NCBI GenBank assembly: GCA_947632715.1 | Contig: CANRQF010000004.1 | Location: forward strand, 1-43,958 | Length of the DNA: 43,958 nucleotides | DNA from: an uncultured Bacilli bacterium | GTDB taxonomy: Bacteria > Bacillota_I > Bacilli_A > RF39 > UBA660 | Direction: 5' to 3' | Shown here: positions 1 to 11,030 of the stretch, in pieces | How the letters are laid out: the number at the start of each line of letters is the position of its first letter | Numbering within the stretch: position 1 is the stretch's first letter | The notes under the pieces: model-generated | The model's input: the letters and a program-made list of their open reading frames with translations, nothing else | What the model was told of the DNA's origin: nothing | Database searches by the model: none | Position numbers and translations under genes: made by a program

Positions 1-267
1 AACTTGACACAAAAGAATCCAGTATCTAACTGGTATTGAATAAAATTTGAATTTAAGTCAACTGCAAAACTCGGGAGGAAAATTTATTTCCAATAAAGAT
101 AACTTAATTGATGATTTATGTGAATTTATGAAAATGATTCCAACTGATTTAGATATGGATTTGGATTCTAGTTCTTTATCAATGTAATAACATTAAATTT
201 ATGTGTTTTTTTAGTGATAATTCTTGCTAAATAAAAATTATATATATATAATATGTCATGTGATATT

Positions 268-1578
268 ATGAAAGAAGTGGAAAAATTTCTAAATAATTTA
301 TTAAATATAAATGACACAATCGTTGTAGCAACATCAGGTGGACCAGATTCCATGTGTTTATTATCAATACTTAATAAATTAAAAGATAAATATAAATTAA
401 AGCTTATTTGTGCTCATGTTAATCATGGTTTAAGAAGTGAAAGTGAAAATGAGAAAAAATTTGTGGAAAACTACTGTGTTATCAACAATATAATTTTTGA
501 ATATATGAAAATTGATAGTTATATTAATGCTAAATTTAGTGAAAGCGAAGGAAGAAAAAAGAGATATACTTTCTTTAATGAGCTTATGAATAAGTATCAA
601 GCTAAGTACTTAATGACAGCCCATCATGGCGATGATTTAATTGAAACAGTTATGATGCGTATTGTCAGGGGAAGTAATTTAAAAGGATATTTAGGTATTA
701 GTAGAATAAATAATAATATTATTAGACCTCTTTTAACGGTTAGTAAAAAAGAAATTTTAGATTATTTAAAAGAAAATAATGTTGAATATGTAATAGATAA
801 GTCTAATGAAGATGAAAAATATACAAGAAATAGGTATAGGAAACACTTGTTACCATTTTTAAAAAGTGAAGATGAAAATGTCCATTTGAAGTTTTTAAAA
901 TATAGTGAAGAATTAAATTCATATAATGAATATGTTAATAGAGTTATTAAATCTAAAATAGATAATATATATAAAGATAATAAGATAAATATTAAAGAAT
1001 TATTAAAAGAAGATGAATTTATAGTTAAAAAAATAATTGAATATGTTATAATAGAAATTCAGAGGGATAATTTATTTAATATTAGCGATAGTCAATTTAA
1101 AGAAATTCTAAAATTAATTAAAGATAATAGTAATAAACAAATTGATTTAGCTAATAATTATATAGCTAGAGTTAGTTATAATAATTTAATTATTGAAAAA
1201 AAGAATAATATTAATAGTTATTGTTACGAATTTAAAGATAAATTAGTAATCAATAATAAGTTAATAGAGAGAATAGAAAAGAGTGATAAGAAAAGTAATT
1301 TTATCTTAAGAATTAATAGTGAAGATATTAAATTACCATTAAGAGTTAGAACTATTAAAGATGGAGATAAGATGCAAGTAAAGAATTTAAATGGGACTAA
1401 AAAAGTGAAAGATATCTTTATTGATAGTAAAATAGATATAAAGAAAAGAAGGGATTATCCAATAGTTACAGATAGTAATGATAATATAATTTGGATACCG
1501 GGAATAAAAAAATCAATATTTGATAAAGAAATTAATGAAAAATGTGATATAATACTTAAGTACACGGAGGAAGAATAG
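268..1578 (+). CDS. tilS: tRNA(Ile)-lysidine synthase TilS
   Basis: PP-loop motif 'VVATSGGPDSMCLL', 'AHVNHGLR', 'TAHHGDD'; next to ftsH. ORF track starts at 253; internal ATG at 268 also possible. Confidence 0.9.
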   Translation: MKEVEKFLNNLLNINDTIVVATSGGPDSMCLLSILNKLKDKYKLKLICAHVNHGLRSESENEKKFVENYCVINNIIFEYMKIDSYINAKFSESEGRKKRYTFFNELMNKYQAKYLMTAHHGDDLIETVMMRIVRGSNLKGYLGISRINNNIIRPLLTVSKKEILDYLKENNVEYVIDKSNEDEKYTRNRYRKHLLPFLKSEDENVHLKFLKYSEELNSYNEYVNRVIKSKIDNIYKDNKINIKELLKEDEFIVKKIIEYVIIEIQRDNLFNISDSQFKEILKLIKDNSNKQIDLANNYIARVSYNNLIIEKKNNINSYCYEFKDKLVINNKLIERIEKSDKKSNFILRINSEDIKLPLRVRTIKDGDKMQVKNLNGTKKVKDIFIDSKIDIKKRRDYPIVTDSNDNIIWIPGIKKSIFDKEINEKCDIILKYTEEE

Positions 1579-3561
1579 ATGAATATACAAAATAATGGTA
1601 GTAAATTAAAAAATTCATTTCCTTATATTGTATTAATATCAGTAGTATTATTTATTATTATATTATTACAATTACAAGGAAGCTCAGTAAAAAATTTAAC
1701 AACTGGAGAATTATTAAAAGAATTAAAAGACAATAATGTTACTGAAATATTAATTACTCCAAATAGTAATGAATCAGTATATTATGTTGAAGGAAAATTA
1801 AAAGATTATAAAGAAAATGAAAGTTTCAAAAGTAAAATTATAGCAGAAGAAATATTAGCAATAACTGAATATGCTGAAGAAAATAACATTAAAGAATATG
1901 ATACAGAAAGTGATCCGGGAAGTAGTACATTACTTTATGTTGTAATAAACGTTTTACCTTTTGTTTTGATTGTTATCTTTGGTTATGTTTTAGTTAAGAA
2001 ACTTGCAATGTCAAATAAAAATTCAGTTGACTTTGGCAGAAGTAGAGCTAGACTTTCAAATGATAGTGATAAGAAAACATTTGATGATGTAGCTGGTTTA
2101 ACTGAAGAAAAAGAAGAAGTTGCTGAATTAATTGATTTCTTAAAGAATCCAAAGAAATTTCAAAAATTGGGAGCTAGAATTCCAAAAGGTGTTTTATTAG
2201 TAGGACCTCCAGGAACAGGAAAAACATTACTTGCTAAAGCTGTTGCGGGTGAAGCGAATGTACCATTCTTCTATATAAGTGGTTCTGACTTTGTAGAATT
2301 ATTTGTTGGTGTTGGTGCATCTCGTGTTCGTGATATGTTTAAAGAAGCTAAAAGAAGTGCTCCTTGCTTAATTTTCATTGATGAAATTGATGCAGTTGGA
2401 AGACAAAGAGGAACAGGTCTTGGTGGTGGTCATGATGAAAGAGAACAAACACTTAACCAATTATTAACAGAAATGGATGGTTTTGGTGAAAATGAAGGTA
2501 TCATTATCATTGCTGCAACAAATAGACCAGATGTTCTAGATCCAGCTTTATTAAGACCAGGAAGATTTGATAGACAAGTAACAATCAACTTACCTGATTC
2601 CAAAGCTCGTGAACAAATATTAAAAGTACATGCTAAAAATAAGATATTAGATAAATCAGTTAATTTAAGTAATTTAAGTCAAAGAACACCAGGATTTAGT
2701 GGTGCTGATTTGGAAAACTTACTTAATGAAGCGGCCTTACTTGCGGTAAGAAGAGATAAAAGTGCTATCAGTATGGATGAAATTGATGAAGCAACTGATC
2801 GTGTTTTAATGGGACCTGCTAAAACTTCAAGACAAATTACTGATAAAGAAAAGAAATTAGTATCTATCCATGAAGCTGGACATGCTGTTATTGGTATAAA
2901 ATTAGAAGATGCAAATGAAGTTCATAAGATTACAATTATTCCAAGAGGTATGGCTGGTGGTTATACAATGATGCTTCCAAAAGAAGAAAAAATGGTTGTA
3001 TTAACTAAGAATGAATTATTGGCGGAAATTACTGGTTTACTTGGTGGTCGTGTTAGTGAAGAATTATTCTTACATGAAATATCTACTGGTGCTAGTGATG
3101 ACTTTAAAAAAGCTACTAATATCGCTCGTAATATGGTTACATTATATGGTATGAGTGATTTAGGACCAATGCAATATGAAGAACAAAGTGGTAGTGTATT
3201 CTTAGGAAGAGATTATGGTAAGACTAAAAACTTTAGTGATCAAGTAGCATTAGAAATAGATAGAGAAACAAGAAAGATTATTGAAGAATGTTATGAAAAA
3301 GCTAAAGATATAATTAAGAAAAATGAAAAATTAATAATGTTATTGAGTGATGCTTTAATGAAGTATGAAACACTTACAAAAGAGCAAATAGAATACATTG
3401 TTAAAAATGGTAATATAAATTTTAAAGTAGAAGAAAAAGAAACAGATAATACTTCTAATTTAGAAGAGTTACGTGAAAAAGCTAAAGAATTAAAAATAAA
3501 AAATGCTTCAAAAATGAGTAAAGAAGAATTAGAAGAAGCAATAAAAGGAAAGGAAAAATAA
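1579..3561 (+). CDS. ftsH: ATP-dependent zinc metalloprotease FtsH
   Basis: AAA Walker A 'GPPGTGKT', SRH region, HEAGH zinc motif, two N-terminal TM segments. Confidence 0.97.
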   Translation: MNIQNNGSKLKNSFPYIVLISVVLFIIILLQLQGSSVKNLTTGELLKELKDNNVTEILITPNSNESVYYVEGKLKDYKENESFKSKIIAEEILAITEYAEENNIKEYDTESDPGSSTLLYVVINVLPFVLIVIFGYVLVKKLAMSNKNSVDFGRSRARLSNDSDKKTFDDVAGLTEEKEEVAELIDFLKNPKKFQKLGARIPKGVLLVGPPGTGKTLLAKAVAGEANVPFFYISGSDFVELFVGVGASRVRDMFKEAKRSAPCLIFIDEIDAVGRQRGTGLGGGHDEREQTLNQLLTEMDGFGENEGIIIIAATNRPDVLDPALLRPGRFDRQVTINLPDSKAREQILKVHAKNKILDKSVNLSNLSQRTPGFSGADLENLLNEAALLAVRRDKSAISMDEIDEATDRVLMGPAKTSRQITDKEKKLVSIHEAGHAVIGIKLEDANEVHKITIIPRGMAGGYTMMLPKEEKMVVLTKNELLAEITGLLGGRVSEELFLHEISTGASDDFKKATNIARNMVTLYGMSDLGPMQYEEQSGSVFLGRDYGKTKNFSDQVALEIDRETRKIIEECYEKAKDIIKKNEKLIMLLSDALMKYETLTKEQIEYIVKNGNINFKVEEKETDNTSNLEELREKAKELKIKNASKMSKEELEEAIKGKEK

Positions 3562-3562
3562 A

Positions 3563-3790
3563 ATGGCTGGGATTTTGGAAACTATATTATTAGTTGTTTC
3601 AGTACTAATGATTGCAATAGTTTTATTACAAAGTGGTAAAGCTACTGATAGTGCTGGTATAATTACTGGTGGTAATCAAGAATTATTTCAAAATATGAAA
3701 GAAAGAGGAACTGAATTATTTATTAGTCGTCTTACTCTTGTATTAGGTATTATATTCTTTTTGGTATCATTAGTATTGTTCTTAATGTAA
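3563..3790 (+). CDS. secG: preprotein translocase subunit SecG
   Basis: 75 aa, two TM helices, 'VLLQSGKATDSAG..TGG' SecG signature. Confidence 0.9.
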   Translation: MAGILETILLVVSVLMIAIVLLQSGKATDSAGIITGGNQELFQNMKERGTELFISRLTLVLGIIFFLVSLVLFLM

Positions 3791-3812
3791 AAAGCAGTTA
3801 ACTGCTTTTTTC
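3789..3812 (+). terminator. Rho-independent terminator after secG
   Basis: AAAAAGCAGTTAACTGCTTTTTT: inverted repeat plus T-run. Confidence 0.85.
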
Positions 3813-3914
3813 TTTTGCGTTAAATTGTGAAATATTACCCATAAATAAAATTTAATTGGTTGACAAAGTTACGCCTTGAATTATATAATTATAGATAGAA
3901 TAGGAGATATAATC

Positions 3915-4586
3915 ATGAAAGTGGATAATAAGAAATTAATTATGCCAATGGTTGTTGCAGTTACGACTTTGTTATTAATGGTTATTGGGGCAACATATGC
4001 CTATATTTCAGTAAACGCTACTGGTAATCTTTCAACATTTAATATTACAGGTAGTGTACCATCAGTAGGTAGTGTAGCTATTACAGCAGGTAGTCCTTTA
4101 TCCATGAGTTTATCTTTAAGTCAATTACAAATAGGAAATGCAAAAACTTATTATGCGTCTGAACATGGTGTAGTAACAGATCCAACAACATCAAATGTTG
4201 CAACTATTACAGCAACAGGAAATGGTACATTTGATTGTACATATACCATAAATATAAAAGGTGATCCACATACTATGGCAGATAATTCTGTTAATAAAGG
4301 TACAAACTTATTTGTTTTGATAGTATATCATTATAATAGTACTAATGGTCATGATATTATAAATACATATGATTTTAATACGTTACGTACAGCAAATGGA
4401 GAAATAAACTCTAGTACTGGTGTTAATATTAGTGGTAAGGTTACTGGTGTTAAAGAAGGAACACCAAAATATATTAAGGCACAATTAAAATTTGTTAATA
4501 GTAGTTCTGCTGATCAATCTTCTATTGCAGGTACAAGTGCAAAATTTACATTTGATGTAACAGCATTTAGTTGTACTGCATATTAA
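3915..4586 (+). CDS. exported protein with SipW/TasA-like signal peptide (paralog of the next gene)
   Basis: N-term 'KLIMPMVVAVTTLLLMVIGATYAYISV'; RBS aggag upstream of ATG 3915 (ORF track begins at 3876); two conserved Cys (FDCTYTI, FSCTAY). Confidence 0.7.
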   Translation: MKVDNKKLIMPMVVAVTTLLLMVIGATYAYISVNATGNLSTFNITGSVPSVGSVAITAGSPLSMSLSLSQLQIGNAKTYYASEHGVVTDPTTSNVATITATGNGTFDCTYTINIKGDPHTMADNSVNKGTNLFVLIVYHYNSTNGHDIINTYDFNTLRTANGEINSSTGVNISGKVTGVKEGTPKYIKAQLKFVNSSSADQSSIAGTSAKFTFDVTAFSCTAY

Positions 4587-4695
4587 TAAAATAATTTACT
4601 TGTTTTGACTTGTAAAAAAAGATACTCATGTTTAATTACTTGACTATTTAATAAATAAAGTCATATAATTATCTTAATAAGATAGAGGCGATTTA

Positions 4696-5379
4696 ATGGA
4701 AGATAACAATTATAATGAAAATAAAATAAATGTTAATAAAAATAAGTTGATAATGCCTACTTTTATAGCCATTGTAACACTTCTTTTATTATCAGTTGGA
4801 GCTACTTATGCTTATATTAAAGTACAAACAACCGATAATTTTGCTACACCAACAATTAGTGGAACTACTCCAAAAATAGGTTCTGTGGCATTAAAAGCTG
4901 GCACTAGTTTATCACTATCACCATCTATTTCTGAAATGATGATTGATAGACCTGCTACTTATTATGCTACTACTGCTGGTACTAGTACTACCAATAGCAA
5001 TTGGCAAACTATCGGAACAGCAACGGTATCTGGCGAAGGAACGTATACTTGCGATTATACAATTGCTATAAAAGGTACTGGAAATTTATTAACAAATTCT
5101 AAAAACCTTGGTAATGATTTATTATTGCTTGAAGTTCAACATGGAACCGACGGAGCTCAAAATACAACATATGATTTTAATGATACTTCTGGGGATCCAG
5201 TAATAAATGGTACTACTTTAACTGGAAAGTTAACTGGATTATCTCAATCAACTCCAAAAACTATAACAGCTAGATTTAGATTAGTTAATAGTGAATCTCA
5301 AAATCAAACACAATTAAGTGGCACTTCTGCAACTATTTCATTTACATTATCAAGTTTCAGTTGTACAGCAACTGCTTAA
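4696..5379 (+). CDS. exported protein with SipW/TasA-like signal peptide (paralog of the previous gene)
   Basis: 'NKLIMPTFIAIVTLLLLSVGATYAYIKV'; aligns along its length with 3915-4586 (GSVA.KAG.SLSLS, TYYA, CxYTI.IKG, SFSCTA). Confidence 0.7.
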   Translation: MEDNNYNENKINVNKNKLIMPTFIAIVTLLLLSVGATYAYIKVQTTDNFATPTISGTTPKIGSVALKAGTSLSLSPSISEMMIDRPATYYATTAGTSTTNSNWQTIGTATVSGEGTYTCDYTIAIKGTGNLLTNSKNLGNDLLLLEVQHGTDGAQNTTYDFNDTSGDPVINGTTLTGKLTGLSQSTPKTITARFRLVNSESQNQTQLSGTSATISFTLSSFSCTATA

Positions 5380-5389
5380 TAAATATATA

Positions 5390-5412
5390 AAAATACCATA
5401 GTGGTATTTTTT
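5390..5412 (+). terminator. Rho-independent terminator
   Basis: AAATACCATAGTGGTATTTTTTTT. Confidence 0.8.
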
Positions 5413-5466
5413 TTAAAATTTGTATTTTTATTTTTAATATGATATATTAAGAACGATGGTGATAAT

Positions 5467-6957
5467 ATGAAAAAAATATTGACAATTATTATAGATGGTT
5501 TTGGTTTAAGAAATGAAACAAATGGTAATGCTATAAAGGAAGCTGATATGCGTTTTTTTAACCAATTATGGGATGAATATCCACATTCTTCTTTATATGC
5601 CTCAGATGAATTTGTTGGTTTAGAAAAAGGGATACCTGGTAATTGTGAAGCCGGCCATATAAGTATTGGCGCAGGCCGAACAATAAAACAAAATTCGGTT
5701 TTAGTTAATGAATTTTTAAAAAGCAATTTATCAGAAAATGAAAAATTTCAAAAATTAGTATCTAATAAAGATAAGACTATTCATCTAATGGGATTACTTA
5801 GCGATACATCTAATCAAGCTGATATTAACAATATCATCAGTATGTATAAAGTCTTAGTAAAAAATGGTTGTAATAATATCAATTTTCATATTATTACGGA
5901 TGGACGTAATACGGGAATTCATGATGCCAATAAATTTATAAAAATGGTAACGGATGTTATTAAAGAATATAAAGTAGGCCGAATAGCCACAATATGTGGA
6001 AGATATTATGCAATGGATCGTAATCAAAATTATGACCGAACTAAAAAATATTATGATTTAGTTACAAGCGGTATAGGAATAAATAATAATAATATAAAAG
6101 ATGTAATTAATAAATTATATGAAAAAAATATAAATGATGAACAATTATTACCTATATTAGTTGATAAAGATGGGTTAATTAAAAACGGAGATATTTTATT
6201 ATGGATGAATTATCGTATTGATAGATCTATACAAATATTATCTGCTTTTGTAGATGATAATTTTAATGGTTTTACACCAATTAAAATGCCTAATTTAGAA
6301 GTATATACTATATTACCTATGCCAAGTAATTTACCTGTAATAAATTTAATAGATAAACCAGTTATAAATAATACTTTGGGTAGATATTTAGAAAAATTAG
6401 AACTTACTCAAGCTAGAATTGCTGATAGTGAAAGAATGCCTTATGTTACCTACTTTTTTGATGGTGAATATGATAACAAAATATCTCGATGTAATACTTT
6501 CTGTATTCCTTTATCAGATAATGATATAGAAAATAAACCAGAACTTGAAGCTATTCATATAACTAAAAAAGTTGTTGAATGTATGATGCAAGATTATGAT
6601 TTTATACTTGTTAATTATTCTAATCCCGATTTACTTGGTCATACAGGTAATTATGATGCTACTATTAAGGCATGTTTGACTATAGATGTCTGTTTAGAAA
6701 AAATAATCGAGAAAGCTAATGAAAATTTTTATAAAGTAATTATTTTGTCTGATCATGGTAATGCTGAATATATGCTAAATGAAGATAATACTCCAGTTAC
6801 TACGCATACTTTAAATAAAGTTCCTTTTATTATTTTAGATAAAAATATAAAATTAAAAGATACTGGTGATTTAACGATGGTAGCACCAACTATTTTAGAA
6901 TATATGGATATAGCAGTTCCAGAAGAAATGAAAGAAACAGAAATATTATTAAAGTAA
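5467..6957 (+). CDS. GpmI-like (2,3-bisphosphoglycerate-independent phosphoglycerate mutase family, alkaline phosphatase superfamily) with non-canonical active site
   Basis: Family motifs 'IIDGFG', 'GHISIGAGR', 'GRYYAMDR', 'NPDLLGHTG', 'SDHGNAE', 'THTLNKVPF'. Nucleophile motif reads GNCEAGH, not GNSEVGH. Confidence 0.85.
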   Translation: MKKILTIIIDGFGLRNETNGNAIKEADMRFFNQLWDEYPHSSLYASDEFVGLEKGIPGNCEAGHISIGAGRTIKQNSVLVNEFLKSNLSENEKFQKLVSNKDKTIHLMGLLSDTSNQADINNIISMYKVLVKNGCNNINFHIITDGRNTGIHDANKFIKMVTDVIKEYKVGRIATICGRYYAMDRNQNYDRTKKYYDLVTSGIGINNNNIKDVINKLYEKNINDEQLLPILVDKDGLIKNGDILLWMNYRIDRSIQILSAFVDDNFNGFTPIKMPNLEVYTILPMPSNLPVINLIDKPVINNTLGRYLEKLELTQARIADSERMPYVTYFFDGEYDNKISRCNTFCIPLSDNDIENKPELEAIHITKKVVECMMQDYDFILVNYSNPDLLGHTGNYDATIKACLTIDVCLEKIIEKANENFYKVIILSDHGNAEYMLNEDNTPVTTHTLNKVPFIILDKNIKLKDTGDLTMVAPTILEYMDIAVPEEMKETEILLK

Positions 6958-7021
6958 GTCTTGTTAAATTTTCAGAAATAATGTATATTATTATATATAG
7001 ATAAGGGTAGTGTGTAATTTT

Positions 7022-8698
7022 ATGAATAATGATGTAAATGAACAAAATGAACAAAATAATAATTTAGAGCAAAATAATGTTAATAATGAAGCTTTAAATA
7101 ACATAGAAGAGCTGAATACAGCGATTGAGAATACGCCTCCAATTAAAGAAGAAGTAGATAATGCTTATGTGAGTGATAACATTTTAGAAGAGAAAAAAGG
7201 AAATAAAGTAATTTTAATTATTTTAGGAATATTAATTGTCTTTTTAGTTATGATTGCAATATATGTATTCTTCTTTAAAGATAAAAAAGAATTAACAGCA
7301 AAAGAGGTTTATTTTAAAGGATTTGATGCAGTTAGCAACTATGTGATGAAAGATTTAAATGCTACAGAAGATATTTTAAAAGATACAATTAAAGTAAAAC
7401 ATGATATTAAGGTGTCATTAAATACTGAAGATCCAGAATTAGCTACAATAAGTTCTTTACTTAAAAAGAGTAATTTAATATTAGAAACTAATGTAGATGG
7501 TAGTAAAAACTATAGTGAGATTGGAGCATTACTAAATTATGATAATGCAGAAGTATTAAATGCTAAATTAATGCTTAATGATAAAGATTTATATATTAAT
7601 CTTGGTTCATTATATGAAAAGAATATTAAAACAGAAATTATAGATAATAGTGAAACACCAAAATTAAATGATATTTCTAAAAGTGTTAATAATATAACAT
7701 CAATAGTTATTAATAAATTTAAAGGTCAATTAAAAGATGAATGGTTTACTCAAACTAAAGAAGAGTTAAATAAAGAAAGTGTTACTAAATATACATTAAC
7801 TATAAATAATTTTAATGAGTATTATAATAAAATAGTTAAAGATATCCAAAATGATCAAACACTTTATAGTAATATAAAAAATATTATGAATGTTTCTGAA
7901 GATGATGTAAAAGAATTTTTAGATAAATTTATGTTAGATGAAACAGATTCAAATGAGAAATTAGTAATAAATACTTATCTAACTAAAAAAAATGAAGTAA
8001 AGAAAATAGTAGTTATGATGAATGATGAAGAGAGAATAAATATTACTAAAGAGGGAGAAAAATATTTAATTAATGTAAGTATTGACGATAAAATGGAACA
8101 AATTGGTAACTTCAAAGTAGAAAAAAATTATTTTGAATTTAATAGTAATTATGATGGTTTAGTTATTAATGTTGTATTAGATAAAAAAGATAACAATAAT
8201 AAAAAACTTGATTTAGGATTTAAAATGGTATGCAAAGAAGATGATGAATATTGTCAAGCTGGAGAAATTAAGCTTTCTCTAAACAATAGTGACAAAAATG
8301 GAAATCTTAATGTAACTGTCAATATACCTAGTTTAGATTTAGAAGCATCTCTAGAAGATAAATTTGAAATCTTAAAGGGTGCAAATATTGAATTACCAGA
8401 TTTTAATAACTCTATTGATATGGATAAATTCGATGAAACTGAGATGGGAATATTACAAAGTAATTTAGTAAAGAATACTGGTTTATTAACATTATTATCT
8501 GATTTAGGATTAATGGCAGCTGATGAAATTGATGATTTATTAGAAACAGCATGTTTCTCTACTAATAATGGAAAAGATAATTTTTCTGAAACAGTTGATA
8601 ATTATTTGGTAGAGTGTCGTAATGGTGCTTGTCGAGTAACTAATACATTAACAAATGAAATGAAGACACTTGTGTGTGAAAATGAAATTGCTAATTAA
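7022..8698 (+). CDS. membrane-anchored extracytoplasmic protein of unknown function
   Basis: Asn/Glu-rich N-terminus, one TM 'KVILIILGILIVFLVMIAIYVFFF', long exterior domain with C-terminal Cys pairs. ORF track starts at 7010. Confidence 0.7.
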   Translation: MNNDVNEQNEQNNNLEQNNVNNEALNNIEELNTAIENTPPIKEEVDNAYVSDNILEEKKGNKVILIILGILIVFLVMIAIYVFFFKDKKELTAKEVYFKGFDAVSNYVMKDLNATEDILKDTIKVKHDIKVSLNTEDPELATISSLLKKSNLILETNVDGSKNYSEIGALLNYDNAEVLNAKLMLNDKDLYINLGSLYEKNIKTEIIDNSETPKLNDISKSVNNITSIVINKFKGQLKDEWFTQTKEELNKESVTKYTLTINNFNEYYNKIVKDIQNDQTLYSNIKNIMNVSEDDVKEFLDKFMLDETDSNEKLVINTYLTKKNEVKKIVVMMNDEERINITKEGEKYLINVSIDDKMEQIGNFKVEKNYFEFNSNYDGLVINVVLDKKDNNNKKLDLGFKMVCKEDDEYCQAGEIKLSLNNSDKNGNLNVTVNIPSLDLEASLEDKFEILKGANIELPDFNNSIDMDKFDETEMGILQSNLVKNTGLLTLLSDLGLMAADEIDDLLETACFSTNNGKDNFSETVDNYLVECRNGACRVTNTLTNEMKTLVCENEIAN

Positions 8699-8712
8699 CT
8701 TGGCAATTTTTT
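8687..8712 (+). terminator. Rho-independent terminator
   Basis: AATTGC...GCAATTTTTTT. Confidence 0.6.
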
Positions 8713-8794
8713 TGTGCAAGTTAATGTAAAAAATTTTGTGAAGAAATGTCAAATTTAGGGTTGCATTTCATATAATTATTGTGCTATAATGATA

Positions 8795-8923
8795 GTCGTA
8801 TGGCTGCGAGGATACGTGAGGTTGCTGATACGCTAGGAAGAGTTGGTAAATATTTTTCTAGGTTTTGGGGAATTCAGGTGGAGCAAGTCTATACTAGATA
8901 TAGACGAAAGGAGGACATTGTAA
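8795..8923 (+). promoter_or_regulatory. 5' leader of the S10 ribosomal operon
   Basis: GTCGTATGGCTGCGAGGATACGTGAGGTTGCTGATACGC...GGGGAATTCAGGTGGAGCAAGTCTATACTAGATATAGACGAAAGGAGG. GC-rich for this genome, with stems; resembles Firmicutes S10 leaders from memory. Confidence 0.55.
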
Positions 8924-9241
8924 ATGTCAAATGAAAAAGTTAGAATCAATTTAAAAGCTTATGATCATCGTTTACTAGATGTAGCAGCTTCTAAAATTGT
9001 GGAAACTGTAAAAAGAACTGGTGGTGAAGTATCAGGTCCAGTACCACTTCCAACAGAAATTGAGAAGTTTACTGTACTTAGATCTGTTCACAAAGACAAA
9101 GACTCTCGTGAACAATTTGAAAGAAGAACACATAAGAGACTTGTTGATATTAAAAAGCCAAGCAAAGAGACAATTGATGCGTTAACTCATTTAGATTTAC
9201 CAAGTGGTGTTGACATCAAAATTAGTACAAACAAAGACTAA
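8924..9241 (+). CDS. rpsJ: 30S ribosomal protein S10
   Basis: [15 protein letters not shown]; operon position. Confidence 0.97.
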   Translation: MSNEKVRINLKAYDHRLLDVAASKIVETVKRTGGEVSGPVPLPTEIEKFTVLRSVHKDKDSREQFERRTHKRLVDIKKPSKETIDALTHLDLPSGVDIKISTNKD

Positions 9242-9271
9242 TTAAATTTAAGAAAAGGAAGGAAAAAAGAA

Positions 9272-10099
9272 ATGAAAGGAATCTTAGGACGCAAAGTTGG
9301 AATGACACAAGTATTTACTAAAGATGGTAAACTTATTCCTGTAACAGTAGTTGCTTGTGATGAAAACGTTGTAATGCAAGTTAAGACAGTTGAAAAAGAT
9401 GGTTACAATGCAATTCAATTAGGCGTATTTGAAAAGAAACAAAATCGTGCAAATAAGGCTGAACTTGGTCGTGCACAAAAAGCTAATACTACTCCTAAGC
9501 GCTTCTTAAAAGAAATTAAAGACGCTGAAGGTACTTATAATGTTGGCGATAAAATTTTAGTAGATATTTTTGAAGTAGGAGACATCGTTGATGTAACTGG
9601 TACTTCAAAAGGTAAAGGTACACAAGGTGTTATTAAAAGATTTAATCAATCTCGTGGACCAATGGGACATGGTTCTCACTATCATAGAAAACCAGGTTCT
9701 TTAGGTACAATGTTACCAAAGAGAGTATTAAAGGGTAAAAAACTTCCAGGACATATGGGAGTAGAAACAGTAACAATCCAAAATCTAGAAATAATTGAAG
9801 CAAATAAAGAAGAAGGTTATATTCTAGTAAGTGGCAATATTCCAGGTGCTAAAAATTCTTTAGTTTATATAAGAACGGCAGTTAAAAATTCTCGTAAGAA
9901 AGATCCAAAAGAAATCATTGCTTATGAAGAAACTGTTGTTGATGCAGTAGAAGAAGTAAAAGATGTAGAAACTACTGAAACAGTTGAAGAAACAAAAGAA
10001 ACTGAAACTACTGAAGTAGAAAATACAGAAGAAGTTGCAGAAGAAGCTGTAGAACAAGAAGAAGAAACTAAAGAAGAAAATCCGGAAGAAAGCAATTAA
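9272..10099 (+). CDS. rplC: 50S ribosomal protein L3 with long acidic C-terminal extension
   Basis: [15 protein letters not shown]; ~55-aa Glu/Thr-rich tail. Confidence 0.96.
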   Translation: MKGILGRKVGMTQVFTKDGKLIPVTVVACDENVVMQVKTVEKDGYNAIQLGVFEKKQNRANKAELGRAQKANTTPKRFLKEIKDAEGTYNVGDKILVDIFEVGDIVDVTGTSKGKGTQGVIKRFNQSRGPMGHGSHYHRKPGSLGTMLPKRVLKGKKLPGHMGVETVTIQNLEIIEANKEEGYILVSGNIPGAKNSLVYIRTAVKNSRKKDPKEIIAYEETVVDAVEEVKDVETTETVEETKETETTEVENTEEVAEEAVEQEEETKEENPEESN

Positions 10100-10118
10100 G
10101 CTTTAGAAAGGAAATAAA

Positions 10119-10742
10119 ATGACAAAGATAAGTGTTAAAAATATAAAAGGTGAAGTTGTTAAAGATATCACTTTAGATAGTAAAATTTGGGATATTGAAG
10201 TAAATGAAGATGCACTAAAGAAAATGCTTCGTTTACAAATGGATGCTGTTCGTCAAGGTACAAGAAAAACTAAATCTAGATCTGAAGTATCTGGTGGTGG
10301 AAGAAAACCTTGGAAACAAAAAGGTACAGGACGTGCCCGTCAAGGTAGTATTCGTGCTACACAATGGCGTGGTGGCGGTATACCAATGGGTGTTGATAAC
10401 CGTGATTATTCATTTAAGATTAATAAAAAAGAAAGAGTTTTAGCTTTAAAAAGTGCTTTAACTGATAAGGCTAAAAATAAAAATGTTATAGTAGTTGATA
10501 AGATTAATTTAGATACATTAAAAACTAAAGAAGTTGCAAGTGTACTTGAAACATTAAAATTAAGTGGCAAAGTATTATTCGTAACTAGTGATGAAAATGA
10601 AAATTTATATATGGCATCTAGAAATTTAGGAAATGTATTAGTTCTTATGGCAAACGAAATTAATTGCTTTGATTTAGTAAATGCAGATGTAGTTGTATTT
10701 GAAGAAGAAGCAGTTAAGATGTTAGAGGAGGGGCTTAAATAA
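10119..10742 (+). CDS. rplD: 50S ribosomal protein L4
   Basis: GGGRKPWKQKGTGRARQGSIR. Confidence 0.97.
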   Translation: MTKISVKNIKGEVVKDITLDSKIWDIEVNEDALKKMLRLQMDAVRQGTRKTKSRSEVSGGGRKPWKQKGTGRARQGSIRATQWRGGGIPMGVDNRDYSFKINKKERVLALKSALTDKAKNKNVIVVDKINLDTLKTKEVASVLETLKLSGKVLFVTSDENENLYMASRNLGNVLVLMANEINCFDLVNADVVVFEEEAVKMLEEGLK

Positions 10743-11017
10743 TGAAACATTATAGTGATATTATTTATTCACCAGTTATTACAGAAAAATCTATGGCTGA
10801 AAGACAAAATGGTGTATATATGTTTAAAGTAGCAAAAGACGCTACTAAAGATGAAATTAAAAAGGCTGTAGAAGATGCTTTCAAAGTTAGTGTTAAAAGT
10901 GTTAATACATTAAATACAAAAGCTAAAAGACGTAGAGTTGGACGTTATGCAGGTACAACTAAGACTTATAAAAAAGCAATTGTTACTTTAGCAAACGGTT
11001 CTACAATAGATTTATAG
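10742..11017 (+). CDS. rplW: 50S ribosomal protein L23
   Basis: [10 protein letters not shown]...[15 protein letters not shown]. Confidence 0.95.
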   Translation: MKHYSDIIYSPVITEKSMAERQNGVYMFKVAKDATKDEIKKAVEDAFKVSVKSVNTLNTKAKRRRVGRYAGTTKTYKKAIVTLANGSTIDL

Positions 11018-11030
11018 GAGGGATTATAAA

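Noticed and set aside
1-187. Possible C-terminal fragment of an upstream gene (...NLIDDLCEFMKMIPTDLDMDLDSSSLSM*)
   Set aside because: The open frame is short with an in-frame stop near position 42; product cannot be supported from this window.
9860-10057. Minus-strand ORF opposite the rplC tail, and other minus-strand ORFs (5376, 10406, 11720, 12574, 13546, 26310, 27873, 35776, 38981)
   Set aside because: All are antisense shadows of well-supported plus-strand genes or low-complexity regions, with no RBS or recognisable motifs.
10243-10443. 66-aa ORF nested in rplD and 64-aa ORF (17427-17621) nested in rplO
   Set aside because: Out-of-frame by-products inside ribosomal protein genes.
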